Part shown: positions 18,719-28,072 of the stretch, one piece after another
Layout of the letters: each line of letters opens with the position of its first letter
Position numbering within the stretch: the first letter of the stretch is position 1
DNA from: Hydrogenophilus thiooxidans
Lineage (GTDB): Bacteria; Pseudomonadota; Gammaproteobacteria; Burkholderiales; Rhodocyclaceae
Reading direction: 5' to 3'
Assembly (NCBI RefSeq): GCF_019049855.1
Contig: NZ_JAHLSY010000014.1
Coordinates: 1 to 52,064 of the forward strand
Length of the DNA stretch: 52,064 nt
The notes under the pieces: generated by a model
What the model was told of the DNA's origin: nothing
Databases searched by the model: none
What the model saw: only the letters and a program-made list of their open reading frames with translations
Program-made: the position numbers and the translations under genes

Positions 18719-19753
18719 ATGCGCCCTACACCCGCGCCGATCGACGAAACCCTGGCCCCCAAACTCCAACACAAAATCGACCGCAAAACGAAACCCCTGG
18801 GTGCGCTGGGGCGGCTCGAAGCGGTGGCGTTGCAACTCGGATTGATCCAGAACCGCCTCGACCCAAGCGCGCACCACCCCTACGCACTCGTCTTCGCCGC
18901 CGACCACGGCCTCACCCGCACCCACCCCGTCTCTGCCTACCCACGCGACGTCACCTGGCAGATGGTGCGGAACTTCCTTGCGGGGGGCGCTGCGATCAAC
19001 GTCTTTTGCCGCACCTTCGGCATCCCGCTGAAAGTAGTCGACGCCGGGGTCGACCACCTCTTCACACCACACCCCGATCTCATCGATGCGAAACTCGCTT
19101 TTGGCAGCAACGACGCGGTGACTGCGCCTGCGCTGGGCTTGGAGCTTGCCCACCGCGCCGTCGCGACCGGGGCGGAAATCGTCAGCCGCCTACCGGATTC
19201 CCTCGACGTCCTGATCCTGGGCGAAATGGGGATCGGCAACACCGCTACCGCCACCCTCTTGTTGCACTGCTTCACGGGGTTGCCGCTTGCCACGCTGGTC
19301 GGTCGCGGCACAGGGCTTGATGACGCGGGTGTCGCGCGCAAACGCGCCGTGCTGGAACAAGCGTTGGCGCGCGGCGGCACGCCTTCCGACCCGTGGCAGA
19401 TCCTCGCCGAATATGGCGGACTGGAAATCGCCCAAATGGCGGGCGCGATGCTCGCCGCCAGCGAACGCCGCGTCGCGGTGCTGGTCGACGGCTTCATCGC
19501 CACCGCAGCGGCTGTCGCGGCGCTGGCGATCACACCGGAAATCCGCCCCTACCTGATCTTCACCCACTGCTCGAACGAACAGGGGCACCGCGCCGTGCTC
19601 GACCACCTGGGCGTATCGCCCCTCCTTGACCTCGACCTGCGGCTGGGCGAAGGTACCGGAGCGGCGCTTGCCTACCCACTCGTACAAGCCGCCGCCGCGT
19701 TTCTCAACGAAATGGCGAGCTTCGAATCGGCTGGCGTCGCCGACCGCGCGTGA
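18719..19753 (+). CDS. cobT: Nicotinate-nucleotide-dimethylbenzimidazole phosphoribosyltransferase
   Basis: CobT makes alpha-ribazole phosphate from dimethylbenzimidazole and nicotinate mononucleotide. The 344-residue protein shows [39 protein letters not shown] and the catalytic-Glu segment [15 protein letters not shown] with Glu at 311. GAAAGGA precedes the ATG. It lies 11 bases after cobU and overlaps cobS (GTGA). Confidence 0.96.
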   Translation: MRPTPAPIDETLAPKLQHKIDRKTKPLGALGRLEAVALQLGLIQNRLDPSAHHPYALVFAADHGLTRTHPVSAYPRDVTWQMVRNFLAGGAAINVFCRTFGIPLKVVDAGVDHLFTPHPDLIDAKLAFGSNDAVTAPALGLELAHRAVATGAEIVSRLPDSLDVLILGEMGIGNTATATLLLHCFTGLPLATLVGRGTGLDDAGVARKRAVLEQALARGGTPSDPWQILAEYGGLEIAQMAGAMLAASERRVAVLVDGFIATAAAVAALAITPEIRPYLIFTHCSNEQGHRAVLDHLGVSPLLDLDLRLGEGTGAALAYPLVQAAAAFLNEMASFESAGVADRA

Positions 19754-20571
19754 ACCGCTATCGGCAAATGCCGCCCCGCTGGATGCGTTCTTTACACCGT
19801 GAATGGAGGCGCTTCGCGCAAGCGCTCCGCTACTTCACGCGCTTACCCTGCCCAAGCGCCGGGCGCTATCGCGCCGCGCACGTTCCGCGCACCCTGCCCT
19901 ATTTTCCCTGGGTCGGACTCATCGTAGGGGGACTGAGCGCAGGCGCGTATCTCGTCGCTTCCACCCTTTTCGCCAGTGCATCGCTTGCGGCGCTCTGCGC
20001 CCTAGCAACCCACCTTATCGTCACAGGCGCATTTCACGAAGACGGACTGGCCGACACCGTCGATGGCTTTGGCGGCGGCTACGATACAATTCGCGTTCTT
20101 GCCATCATGAAGGATTCTCGCGTCGGCACGTTCGGCGCAATCGCACTGTGGCTGGCATTGACCCTGCAGTGGCAGGCGCTCACCCTGCTGGGCAGCGCCC
20201 ATGGCGTTTTCGCCGTCTGCAGCGCGCTCGTCGCTGCCCATGCGGCTGCCCGCTTCATCGTTCTCATACCGATGACGCGCCTGCCCTATTTGCGTTCCGC
20301 CGATGGCAGCAAGGCCTACCCCTTCGCCGCCGCCAAACTGACTCGCGGCGAATGGGCGAAAGCGGGACTGGCGATCGTACTGCCCTTAGCCGCACTGCCG
20401 CTTGCGGTGGCATCGGGCATGATCGCCGGCATCGGGCTTGGTGCCGGCTACTGGATCTGGCGCACCGACAAGCGCTTGGGCGGCTTTACCGGTGACGTGC
20501 TCGGCGCGATCGAATCGACGGCCTTTACCACAGGATTACTAGGAATTTTGTGCGCATGGAACTCTATTTGA
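19750..20571 (+). CDS. cobS: Cobalamin synthase (adenosylcobinamide-GDP ribazoletransferase)
   Basis: CobS is the inner-membrane enzyme that joins adenosylcobinamide-GDP and alpha-ribazole. The 273-residue protein has several hydrophobic segments and the acidic, glycine-rich motif [15 protein letters not shown] near residue 96. FTRLPCP near residue 33 is another family mark. The GTG start overlaps the cobT stop. The last 16 bases overlap cobC. Confidence 0.95.
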   Translation: MNRYRQMPPRWMRSLHREWRRFAQALRYFTRLPCPSAGRYRAAHVPRTLPYFPWVGLIVGGLSAGAYLVASTLFASASLAALCALATHLIVTGAFHEDGLADTVDGFGGGYDTIRVLAIMKDSRVGTFGAIALWLALTLQWQALTLLGSAHGVFAVCSALVAAHAAARFIVLIPMTRLPYLRSADGSKAYPFAAAKLTRGEWAKAGLAIVLPLAALPLAVASGMIAGIGLGAGYWIWRTDKRLGGFTGDVLGAIESTAFTTGLLGILCAWNSI

Positions 20572-21113
20572 TCCGACACCCCAAAACGGCAGCACCCGAC
20601 GGCGTCTGCTACGGCCAGAGCGAATGGCCACTCGCGGAAGACCCGGAAGCGGTCGCAGCGCGCCTCTCGCCACTGCTGCCCGAACACTTCCACCTCTACA
20701 GCAGCCCGAGCGAACGGGCCGCGAAACTCGCGCGCGCATTGGGCCGCCCCTCCTACGACGACCGGTTACTGGAAATCGATTTTGGCGACTGGGAGGGGGT
20801 GCCGTTTGAGACGATCGACCCAGAACTGATCGCCCGGTGGGCAGCAAACCCGTTCGGATTTCAACCCCCTGGCGGCGAATCGGCTGCCGAAATGGCGATT
20901 CGCGCGCTCGAATGGTGGCAGGAAACGCGCGAACGCCGCCTCGATGCCGACGCGCTCGTGGTCGTCGCCCACGCCGGCCCCTTGAAAGCGATTGCTGGCC
21001 ACCTCCTGGGGCTGCCGCGCGAACGGTGGCTTGCGCTCGACTTCGCCTGCAGCCACGCCACCCGCATCGACATCGCACCCTGGGGCGCGACACTGAAATG
21101 GTTCAACCGCTAG
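20556..21113 (+). CDS. cobC: Alpha-ribazole phosphatase (histidine phosphatase family)
   Basis: CobC removes the phosphate from alpha-ribazole phosphate or from adenosylcobalamin phosphate. The 185-residue protein starts [11 protein letters not shown] with the catalytic His at residue 8; RHP instead of RHG is usual in this branch. GVCYGQSEWPLAED and HAGPLKAIAGHLLGL follow. I chose ATG 20556 over GTG 20550 because AGGAAT (20541-20546) is then well spaced. It is the last recognisable cobalamin gene; a glycosyltransferase gene starts 10 bases later. Confidence 0.92.
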   Translation: MELYLIRHPKTAAPDGVCYGQSEWPLAEDPEAVAARLSPLLPEHFHLYSSPSERAAKLARALGRPSYDDRLLEIDFGDWEGVPFETIDPELIARWAANPFGFQPPGGESAAEMAIRALEWWQETRERRLDADALVVVAHAGPLKAIAGHLLGLPRERWLALDFACSHATRIDIAPWGATLKWFNR

Positions 21114-21123
21114 CCTTTTCCCC

Positions 21124-22266
21124 ATGCACGCGCGGCCACTCACCGTCGTCCAGATGTTACCGGCGCTCCACTCGGGGGGCGTCGAACGCGGTACCGTCGA
21201 GATCGCCGAAGCGCTGGTTGCCGCGGGGCATCGCGCGATCGTGATCGCCGACGGGGGCCGCTACGCCGACCATCTGCGCGCGATCGGCGCAGAATGGATT
21301 CCCTGGCCCGTAGGCAAAAAGTCAGTCGCCACCCTCTGGCGTTTCGTTCCCAAAGTGCGCGACCTCCTCATGCGCGAGCGGGTCGATATTCTCCACCTGC
21401 GCTCCCGCCTCCCGGCCTGGGTCGGTTACCTCGCCTGGCGTCGCATTCCACCTGCTTTGCGTCCCCGGCTGGTGACCACCGTGCACGGCTTCTACTCCGT
21501 GAACCGCTACAGCGCCGTGATGACCCGCGGCGAAACGGTGATCTGCGTCTCCGAAGCGATTCGCCGCTACGTGCTCTGCCACTACCCGAAAACCGACCCG
21601 GAGCGTTTGGTCGTCATCCCACGCGGCATCGACCCGGCTGCCTATCCGCGCGGCTACCGCCCTGACCCCGGTTGGTTCGCCCAGTGGTACGCGCAGTTCC
21701 CGGAAACCCGGGGGAAACGTTGGGTGACCCTCCCCGCGCGGCTCACCCGCTGGAAAGGACAAGCGGAACTGCTGACGGTGTGGCGGGAGATCATCGCCCG
21801 CCACCCGGACGCGCACGCGCTGCTCGTGGGCGGCTACGACGCACGGCGGCGCGACTATGTCGCCGAGCTGCAACAGACCATCCGCGCGCACGGTTTGGAA
21901 AACCACGTCACCCTCACCGGCGACCGCCCCGATCTCAAAAACATCCTGGCCGCCTCCACCGTCGTCCTCTCGCTTTCCACCGACCCCGAAGCGTTTGGGC
22001 GCACCACTCTGGAAGCGCTGGCCCTGGGTACGCGCGTCATCGGCTACCATCACGGCGGCGTTGCCGAGCAACTCGCGGCGATCTACCCCGAAGGGTCGGT
22101 TGCCGTGGGCGACCAAACCGCGCTTGCCCGCCAGATCCGCGCCGCGCTCGACGGTACGCTGCCACCGGTGACCCAACCGCTCCCGGAACGCTTCACGCTC
22201 GCCGCGATGCAGCACGAAACGCTCGCCCTGTATCAGCGGTTGGCAGAGCGGGTAGAATCGCCATAA
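21124..22266 (+). CDS. GT4-family glycosyltransferase
   Basis: The 380-residue protein has the two-domain GT-B layout. The N-terminal half begins VVQMLPALHSGGVERGTVEI, the acceptor-side motif of GT4 enzymes. The C-terminal half has LPARLTRWKGQAEL and the nucleotide-sugar site DPEAFGRTTLEALALGTRVIG with the EAFGRTTLEA pattern. It is likely cytoplasmic or membrane-associated and adds a sugar during lipopolysaccharide core or O-chain assembly, given the neighbours. The specific sugar cannot be inferred. It follows cobC by 10 bases, so cobalamin-operon readthrough could reach it. Confidence 0.9.
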   Translation: MHARPLTVVQMLPALHSGGVERGTVEIAEALVAAGHRAIVIADGGRYADHLRAIGAEWIPWPVGKKSVATLWRFVPKVRDLLMRERVDILHLRSRLPAWVGYLAWRRIPPALRPRLVTTVHGFYSVNRYSAVMTRGETVICVSEAIRRYVLCHYPKTDPERLVVIPRGIDPAAYPRGYRPDPGWFAQWYAQFPETRGKRWVTLPARLTRWKGQAELLTVWREIIARHPDAHALLVGGYDARRRDYVAELQQTIRAHGLENHVTLTGDRPDLKNILAASTVVLSLSTDPEAFGRTTLEALALGTRVIGYHHGGVAEQLAAIYPEGSVAVGDQTALARQIRAALDGTLPPVTQPLPERFTLAAMQHETLALYQRLAERVESP

Positions 22267-22279
22267 CGTCCCGGGGCGA

Positions 22280-22822
22280 TTGGTCGGTACCGTGTCTGTG
22301 AAACGCTTTCTCATCGTCGTCGTTCACCGGAACGGAGCAGCGTTGTTGCGCGAAACCGTCACCGACGAAACGATCGTCGGTGCCTGCATCGCAGCACGGC
22401 GCACGGCAATCGACGCGGTTGGGCCCATGGACCCCGATTTTTTCTTCTATTTCGAAGAAACGGAATGGTGCGTCCGCATGCGCCGTCACGGCTGGAAAAT
22501 CGCGCTCGATCCCGCTGTATCCGTCACGCACCGCAAAGGCCATTCGACGCAAGCGGTGCGCACTGAGGCCCAAATCGAGGCGCTTCGTTCGCGCCTCCTC
22601 TACTATCGCAAAACCATGCCCCCGCTCTTGGCCGCCACCGTCACGATCAATCGAGTGGTGCGCGTCGTGCTCAACACCTTGGGACAACTGACCCTATTCG
22701 CTGTGACTTTGGGTTGTGTCCCCCGCATTCGCAAACGACTCATCGGATACGGGAGCCAGCTCGTCTGGCTGCTGCTCGGCTGTCCAAGAACGTGGGGGCT
22801 TCCGGACAAATGCAATCAATGA
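22280..22822 (+). pseudogene. GT2 rhamnosyltransferase-like gene with large internal deletion
   Basis: The frame begins at a TTG (or GTG at 22292/22298). It opens with a strand resembling the start of a GT2 domain (FLIVVVHRNGAALLRETV). It then jumps directly to sequence that normally lies about 150-200 residues in: VGACIAARRTAIDAVGPMDP and FFFYFEETEWCVRMRRHGWK, the region before the amphipathic tail. The nucleotide-sugar-binding DxD part is missing, so it should be inactive. The 180-residue remainder ends in the methyltransferase gene region. The in-frame deletion is inferred from the domain order. A short regulatory paralogue is possible but less likely. Confidence 0.7.
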
Positions 22823-23529
22823 AGATCTGGCGCCCCCTCTGCAGGAACGCGTAATACACCGATCCCAAATCCAGTTTGGTTTGGATTTTCGATGATCTCC
22901 ACAACGTCTGCTATTTTCTTCAATTTCTTCCAAAAAAATTGGACCTGATTCGTTTCGTACGGTTGATTATCTACAATATCATGAAAGGCGATCAAGCCAC
23001 CTGGCCTGACCAAGTCTTTGTACATCTGGTAATCTTGCGAAACCCCCTCTTCAGTATGGTCGCCATCAATAAAAAGAAAATCAACTTGGCGTTCCGCCAA
23101 TACATTGCGAACCCTTTGAAAAAAGGCAGGATCATGCGAATTACCGGACAATAATTTTACTTCACACCGGGACGAAGGCGGCGGAAATTTCGTAAACAAC
23201 CATTCCTGCCGCCTCATATCATTGATATCGCAGCTCACAGCCAGCTCACTCGCCAAATGCGCCCAAATGAAAAGTGTCCCCCCGCGGTGCGTTCCGATCT
23301 CGAGAATTGTTTTTGGCTGAATCTCGGCTACCATCTCGGCCAATTGCAAAATCTCTGACCGAATCTGCATCGTTTTGACACGAAGATAGCCGTGACCACC
23401 GAAATCCATCGCTGCGTCCACAACCTCTTTCAGCGTTCTTGGTTTTTCATGAAATTTTTGTAAGAGTCGCTTCGATTCAATACGACAGAAAGGGTAAATC
23501 AACTCCTTTCTGATTTTTCCCAGATCCAT
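22816..23529 (-). CDS. Class I SAM-dependent methyltransferase (CmcI-like)
   Basis: I chose ATG 23529, giving 237 residues, because GAGGAG lies 8 bases upstream on the minus strand; open frame continues to 23595. The Rossmann motif ILEIGTHRGGTLFIWAHLA binds S-adenosylmethionine. An acidic strand (VDFLFIDGDHTEEGVSQDY) and GGLIAFHDI follow, as in cephalosporin-hydroxylase-like and capsule/LPS methyltransferases. The gene is visibly AT-richer than its neighbours and runs opposite to them, which suggests acquisition by transfer. A TATAAT (23569-23564, minus strand) lies upstream. The substrate is unknown; a surface sugar is likely from context. Its end overlaps the GT2 remnant by 7 bases. Confidence 0.85.
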   Translation of the reverse strand: MDLGKIRKELIYPFCRIESKRLLQKFHEKPRTLKEVVDAAMDFGGHGYLRVKTMQIRSEILQLAEMVAEIQPKTILEIGTHRGGTLFIWAHLASELAVSCDINDMRRQEWLFTKFPPPSSRCEVKLLSGNSHDPAFFQRVRNVLAERQVDFLFIDGDHTEEGVSQDYQMYKDLVRPGGLIAFHDIVDNQPYETNQVQFFWKKLKKIADVVEIIENPNQTGFGIGVLRVPAEGAPDLH

Positions 23530-23588
23530 CAACCCAGCTCCTCGACATGATAGAATGGATCTCATTATAGCAAATCGACACTGCGCGT

Positions 23589-24422
23589 ATGCCACTCCCC
23601 CTCTCCGTCTTCCTCATCACCAAAAACGAAGCCGACCGCCTACCTGCAGCGATCGCGAGCGTCCGTGACTGGGTCGATGAGATCCTCGTCGTCGATAGCG
23701 GCAGCGAGGACGCAACCGTTGCGGTCGCCGAATCCTTCGGCGCAAAGGTCCTCGTTCGTCCATGGGAGGGGTATGGGCCCCAGAAAGTGTTCGGCGAACG
23801 CGCGTGCCGCAACGACTGGATCCTCAATATAGACGCCGACGAAGCCGTGAGTCCCGAACTCGCTGCTGAGATCCAAGCGCACTTTCGCGCGGGCGAACCC
23901 GAGCACGCGGCCTACACCCTCCCCATCCTCCCGATCTACCCCACCCAAAAAATGGGCCACCCCTGGACCGCGTTTCACCACCCCATCCGCCTCTACGACC
24001 GTCGCCGCGCCGGCTTCAAACCCCACCCCGTGCACGATTCGGTGGTCGTGCGCAGCGGCACCGTTGGGCACCTCAAGGGTTTCGTCTGGCACCGTTCCTT
24101 TCGTTCGCTCACCCATCACCTTGCCAAAATCAACGAAACCACCACGTGGCGCGCGGCGGAATATCGCCAACGCAAAGGGAAACCTTCGGCTCTCACCCTC
24201 TTTCTGCTTCCCTTTTTCGCGTTTTGGAAGTCGTACCTCCTGCGGCGTGAATTCGCAAACGGTGCAACCGGCGTTCTCATCAGCCACATGTACGCGATTC
24301 AGCGCTTCCTTCGCGTTGCCAAAGCGTGGGAAGACGCCGAACGCCGCCGTTTGGGCCTTCCCCCTACCCTCGACCTCCCGAACACCGATCCACAAGACCA
24401 AAACCAGACCACAGCGCCATGA
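23589..24422 (+). CDS. GT2 glycosyltransferase, WaaE/KdtX type
   Basis: The 277-residue protein has a GT-A domain. It opens LSVFLITKNEADRLPAAIAS, has VDSGSEDATV and ILNIDADEAVSPEL (the DxD-like metal motif), then HPIRLYDRRRAGFKPHPVHD and a hydrophobic C-terminal stretch (ALTLFLLPFFAFWKSYLLRR). These match lipopolysaccharide core glucosyltransferases of the WaaE/KdtX group, which act on the inner-core heptose. It overlaps the next gene by 4 bases (ATGA). Sugar specificity is inferred from family only. Confidence 0.87.
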   Translation: MPLPLSVFLITKNEADRLPAAIASVRDWVDEILVVDSGSEDATVAVAESFGAKVLVRPWEGYGPQKVFGERACRNDWILNIDADEAVSPELAAEIQAHFRAGEPEHAAYTLPILPIYPTQKMGHPWTAFHHPIRLYDRRRAGFKPHPVHDSVVVRSGTVGHLKGFVWHRSFRSLTHHLAKINETTTWRAAEYRQRKGKPSALTLFLLPFFAFWKSYLLRREFANGATGVLISHMYAIQRFLRVAKAWEDAERRRLGLPPTLDLPNTDPQDQNQTTAP

Positions 24423-25519
24423 ACCCCACGGTCCTCTGGTGGGGGCGCTTCGACCCCCACTACGCGCGCAACGCGTTCCTCATGCGCCTCTTTGGCGAGC
24501 TGGGCTGGCAGGTAGTCTCCTTTCGCCCCCGTTGGAGTCCGCTTGGACAGTGGGAAGCTGCACTTCGCCCCCTCCCCAAACCGTCTCTGGTCTGGGTACC
24601 GGCGTTTCGACAACGCGACATCGCTGCAGCGGCGGCTTGGGCGCGGACGCGGTCCGTTCCGCTCATCATCGACCCGCTGATCTCAGCATACGACAAACAG
24701 GTTTTCGAACGGCGAAAATTTGATCCTGGCAGTGCCCGCGCTGAGCGCCTCCACCGCTGGGAGGCACAATGCTTTTCCCTTGCCGATGCGGTTGTCGTCG
24801 ACACCCCGGCGCACGCCGACTTTTTCCACGAAGCCCTTGCCGTTCCTCGAGAAAAATTGCACCTCATCTGGGTAGGTGCCGACGAAGCGCGCTTTCGCGC
24901 CACCCCACTTCCTCCAAATCCCGAAGCGGGTCCCGAAGCGCTCTTTTGGGGCAGCTTCCTGCCGCTGCACGGCCCGGAAACGATCGTCGCCGCTGCGCAG
25001 TGCTACCAGGGGCCGCCACTTCGGCTCACCCTGATCGGTGACGGCCCGCTGCTTGCACGCTGCCAAGCGCTCGCCCACGACGCGCCGCTGCCGCCGAAAC
25101 TCACCCTCACCTTCGTGCCCCCGATCTCTTATGACGCGCTACCGGAGCGAATCGCGCAAGCCCACTTCGTCCTGGGCATATTCGGTGCAACGCCCAAAGC
25201 GGAACGGGTGATTCCCAACAAGGTTTTTCAGGGGCTTGCGAGCGGCAGGCCGGTGGTGACGCGACAAGCGCCCAGCTATCCTGAACCCGTCATCCAAGAA
25301 ACCGCGAGCGGCCTTCTCTGGGTTCCCGCAGCGGATCCGAACGCTCTGGCGCGATGCTTGACAGAACTGGCCGCTTCGGCTCCCGCGCACTGGCAGCGCC
25401 TGGGTGAAGCAGCGCGCACCACCTTCCTACGCCATTTCAACGAAACAACGATTCGGAGACAATTGGCGGCTCTCCTTGCCCGTTTTGTTGAGATTGCTCC
25501 GCTCGATCCGACTCGGTAA
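24419..25519 (+). CDS. Glycosyltransferase (GT4-like), LPS cluster
   Basis: The 366-residue protein is GT-B-like: an N-terminal domain starting VLWWGRFDPHYARNAFLMR, the middle segment DAVVVDTPAHADFF, and a C-terminal domain with LFWGSFLPLHGPETIV, LTLIGDGPLLARC and RVIPNKVFQGLASGRPVVTR. ATG 24419 overlaps the upstream GT2 stop. Its last 83 bases overlap the convergent O-antigen ligase gene. It probably adds a core or O-chain sugar; identity unknown. Confidence 0.85.
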   Translation: MNPTVLWWGRFDPHYARNAFLMRLFGELGWQVVSFRPRWSPLGQWEAALRPLPKPSLVWVPAFRQRDIAAAAAWARTRSVPLIIDPLISAYDKQVFERRKFDPGSARAERLHRWEAQCFSLADAVVVDTPAHADFFHEALAVPREKLHLIWVGADEARFRATPLPPNPEAGPEALFWGSFLPLHGPETIVAAAQCYQGPPLRLTLIGDGPLLARCQALAHDAPLPPKLTLTFVPPISYDALPERIAQAHFVLGIFGATPKAERVIPNKVFQGLASGRPVVTRQAPSYPEPVIQETASGLLWVPAADPNALARCLTELAASAPAHWQRLGEAARTTFLRHFNETTIRRQLAALLARFVEIAPLDPTR

Positions 25520-26837
25520 GTGCCACCCAAAAAGCGATCCAGCACAACCAGATCACGGGAAACCACCAGACATTGAGCAACACCGGTTGCGATTGCACCG
25601 GAAACGCGTACGCCGCCAGTGCCGCTGCCCACGGCGCAGCACGCGCCCGCGCCTCCGGAGAAGCCCTGCGAAAAGCGACGAACATGCTTCCCGCAATGAC
25701 AAAGAACCAGAGAAGCCCGGCACCGCCGAGCTCCGCCCAAAGCGCCAGGTAGAGGTGGTGCGCATGGTAGGGATCTGCATGCAGATAGAGATCCCCTTCA
25801 TCGGCATAGTCGGCGTACACATAGCGGAACTGTTTTGTCCCAACACCGAAAAACGGGTTTGCAGCCCCCATGCGCGTCGCGTTGCGCCACAACTCCCATC
25901 GCTGGGAAAGAATCCGATTGAGCCCTTCTTCGGTAGCAGCGGATTCTTTTGCTTGCCGTAGTGCCACGAAACCGTCTACACTGTTTTCGATCCGTTTCTG
26001 CCAAGCAGGTGAAACCACAACCGCCGCAAAAACCCCCAACACCACGACACCCAACAGCCCCACCCGCACGCGTCGCGGCCACCGCCAGACAACCGGAAGC
26101 GCGGCCAACATCAGCAAAACCAACGCACTGCGCGCGCCCGAAAGCAACACCACCCCCCCCGTCGCGAGCAACAATGGCAACGCCACACGCATCCGGTCGC
26201 GCCATGGCCAGACGGCTACCGGAAAGAGCAGCGCGAGCAGCACCGGTAACTTCAACGTATCGGCAAATGGGCCTAGCAACCGTCCCTCGAAATAGGATGC
26301 GCCATACGGAACCCCGAACAGGTCTCGACCGACCAACCACTGGAGCCACGCATCGCCCAACAAAAACAGAAATCCCGCACGCACCCCCCATCCCAACCAG
26401 AACGAGGGTCTGGGCAACCGGCGCGCAGCCCAAACCAGCGCCGCGGAAGCCACCGCAAACCCGCTCATGCCCAGCGCATAGCTCCACCCAATCGCCGGCT
26501 GCGGCGCACCGATGACGGAAAGCACCAGCACAAGCGCGAAGACCAAGAGACTCCCCGCAGTCCCTTTGGCAGCGGGTGGCCGCCAAAGGTCACCCCGCGC
26601 ATGCCACCACGCGCCCATCGCAAAGCCAAGCAAAAGGAAAAAAGGCAACCGCGGACCACCGGGCAGCGGCTGTGCCCACACCAGTGCCGTCGCCCAAAAA
26701 AAGAGCCCCGCCGCCAGTCGTTCTGAACGCCCAGCATTCCGCCACCAAGCGACAACGCGTTGCCACTTGGCGAAAAAATCCGCAAACCTCACCGCGCCAA
26801 CACGGTGCAATCCCAACCCGAAACCGTCACCGCGCAC
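25437..26837 (-). CDS. waaL: O-antigen ligase family membrane protein
   Basis: The 466-residue protein has about ten to twelve hydrophobic segments and one large periplasmic loop (residues about 270-370). This loop carries RWELWRNATRMGAANPFFGV and the His-rich YHAHHLYLALWAELG, the Wzy_C-type pattern used by O-antigen ligases to join O-polysaccharide to lipid A-core. A GTG at 26837 starts it, 4 bases after the DUF2782 gene, so it likely shares that leftward transcript. A Wzy-type polymerase is an alternative, since the two cannot be separated on sequence alone. Confidence 0.82.
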   Translation of the reverse strand: MRGDGFGLGLHRVGAVRFADFFAKWQRVVAWWRNAGRSERLAAGLFFWATALVWAQPLPGGPRLPFFLLLGFAMGAWWHARGDLWRPPAAKGTAGSLLVFALVLVLSVIGAPQPAIGWSYALGMSGFAVASAALVWAARRLPRPSFWLGWGVRAGFLFLLGDAWLQWLVGRDLFGVPYGASYFEGRLLGPFADTLKLPVLLALLFPVAVWPWRDRMRVALPLLLATGGVVLLSGARSALVLLMLAALPVVWRWPRRVRVGLLGVVVLGVFAAVVVSPAWQKRIENSVDGFVALRQAKESAATEEGLNRILSQRWELWRNATRMGAANPFFGVGTKQFRYVYADYADEGDLYLHADPYHAHHLYLALWAELGGAGLLWFFVIAGSMFVAFRRASPEARARAAPWAAALAAYAFPVQSQPVLLNVWWFPVIWLCWIAFWVALTESDRAEQSQQNGQGEPPIVSESLFR

Positions 26838-26841
26838 CGCC

Positions 26842-27258
26842 TCACCGCCACTGCTTGATCACCCACATCGGTGGCGCAATATGCGCGCCGCCCGGCAGCC
26901 GTTCGAAGGTGCCATCCCCGCTCTTATCCACCAAATAGTAGGGCTCACCGCGTGCAGGCACCACCTTCATCAGATACACCTTACCGCCCACACGGTATTC
27001 GGTCACCGTATTCTCCCCTTCCTGCCGAATCACCACCTCGGGTTCTACCAGATCTTCTTCGGTGATCGGCCCGGGAATCACCGGGGGTGGCGGCGCGTCG
27101 GCAAAAATGGGCGGCGCGCTACGGCCACGATCCCCCACATCGCGCTCGGCTCCGCGCTCGCTTTGCTGTCCATCCTGCGCCATTTGGGCCACAGCCCCCT
27201 GCCATGCGCCCACGATCGCCAGCAACGCGCCCACCATCCATACTTTCCCAGTCCGCAT
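26842..27258 (-). CDS. DUF2782 family exported protein
   Basis: The 138-residue protein has a signal peptide (residues 1-24, GALLAIVGAWQGAVAQ), a Pro/acidic spacer (PPPPVIPGPITEEDLVEPEV) and the DUF2782 core (IRQEGENTVTEYRVGGKVYL; GEPYYLVDKSGDG). Genes of this family commonly lie near polA in Beta- and Gammaproteobacteria, as here. No biochemical role is known to me. GGGAG lies upstream of the ATG. It follows the LOG-family gene by 12 bases. Confidence 0.85.
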   Translation of the reverse strand: MRTGKVWMVGALLAIVGAWQGAVAQMAQDGQQSERGAERDVGDRGRSAPPIFADAPPPPVIPGPITEEDLVEPEVVIRQEGENTVTEYRVGGKVYLMKVVPARGEPYYLVDKSGDGTFERLPGGAHIAPPMWVIKQWR

Positions 27259-27270
27259 TGGAATACTCCC

Positions 27271-27996
27271 TCACAACTGCAACATCAACTGCCGCTCGTG
27301 CGGCAACGGTTCGAAGCCACGGGTCTCGTAATGTTTGAAAATCGCCGCGACGATCGCATCGGGATCATCGATCACTTGCGCAATCAGCAGATCGTCCGGG
27401 TCGATCATCCCCTCTCCCGCGAGCTTCGCTTCGAGCCAATCCAAAAACCCTTGCCAGAACGGGCGATGCACCAAAATCACCGGAATCCGGCGGCTCTTCC
27501 CGGTCTGGATCAACGTCATCACCTCCAGGAGCTCGTCGAGCGTCCCAAACCCCCCGGGCATCACCACGTACGCCGACGCAAAACGCACGAACATGTACTT
27601 GCGCGCAAAGAAATGGCGGAACGTTTGCGAAACATCCTGATAAGGATTGGCGTGCTGTTCGTGCGGCAACTGGATATTGAGCCCAACCGACGGGCTGCGG
27701 CCAAAAAAAGCCCCTTTGTTCGCCGCCTCCATGATCCCCGGCCCACCGCCGGAAATCACCGCAAATCCCGCATCGGAGAGTTTGCGTGCGATGCGCTCGG
27801 CCAACTGATAATAAGGATGCTCCGGTGCCAGCCGTGCGCTGCCGAACATCGAAACTGCCGGGCGAATCGGCGAGAGGCGCTCGGCCCCTTCGACGAATTC
27901 GGACAAAATCCCCAACAACCGCCACGCCTCGCGGCCATTCTCCATGATATCTTTGGGATCATCGACCCCGACAGGCACCTTGTCTCGCAGCGACAT
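27271..27996 (-). CDS. LOG-family (TIGR00730-type) Rossmann protein
   Basis: The 241-residue protein carries the LOG hallmarks: SGGGPGIMEAANKGAF and the PGGxGTxxE motif as PGGFGTLDELLEVMTLIQ. LOG proteins release cytokinin-type bases from nucleotide 5'-monophosphates, and bacterial members are proposed nucleotide 5'-monophosphate phosphoribohydrolases. Three starts are possible: GTG 28008, ATG 28005 and ATG 27996. GAGGAG at about 28010-28015 is best spaced for 27996. It is divergent from polA. Confidence 0.9.
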   Translation of the reverse strand: MSLRDKVPVGVDDPKDIMENGREAWRLLGILSEFVEGAERLSPIRPAVSMFGSARLAPEHPYYQLAERIARKLSDAGFAVISGGGPGIMEAANKGAFFGRSPSVGLNIQLPHEQHANPYQDVSQTFRHFFARKYMFVRFASAYVVMPGGFGTLDELLEVMTLIQTGKSRRIPVILVHRPFWQGFLDWLEAKLAGEGMIDPDDLLIAQVIDDPDAIVAAIFKHYETRGFEPLPHERQLMLQL

Positions 27997-28072
27997 CGTC
28001 CGCATCACTCCTCTTCGACAACCGCTATGCTACCCTAACGGCCAGCAAAAAGAGAGTGACGCGAGAAGACTC

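Noticed and set aside
26512-28038. Rightward open frame of 508 residues before polA
   Set aside because: It is antisense to the O-antigen ligase, DUF2782 and LOG genes, which carry recognisable motifs.
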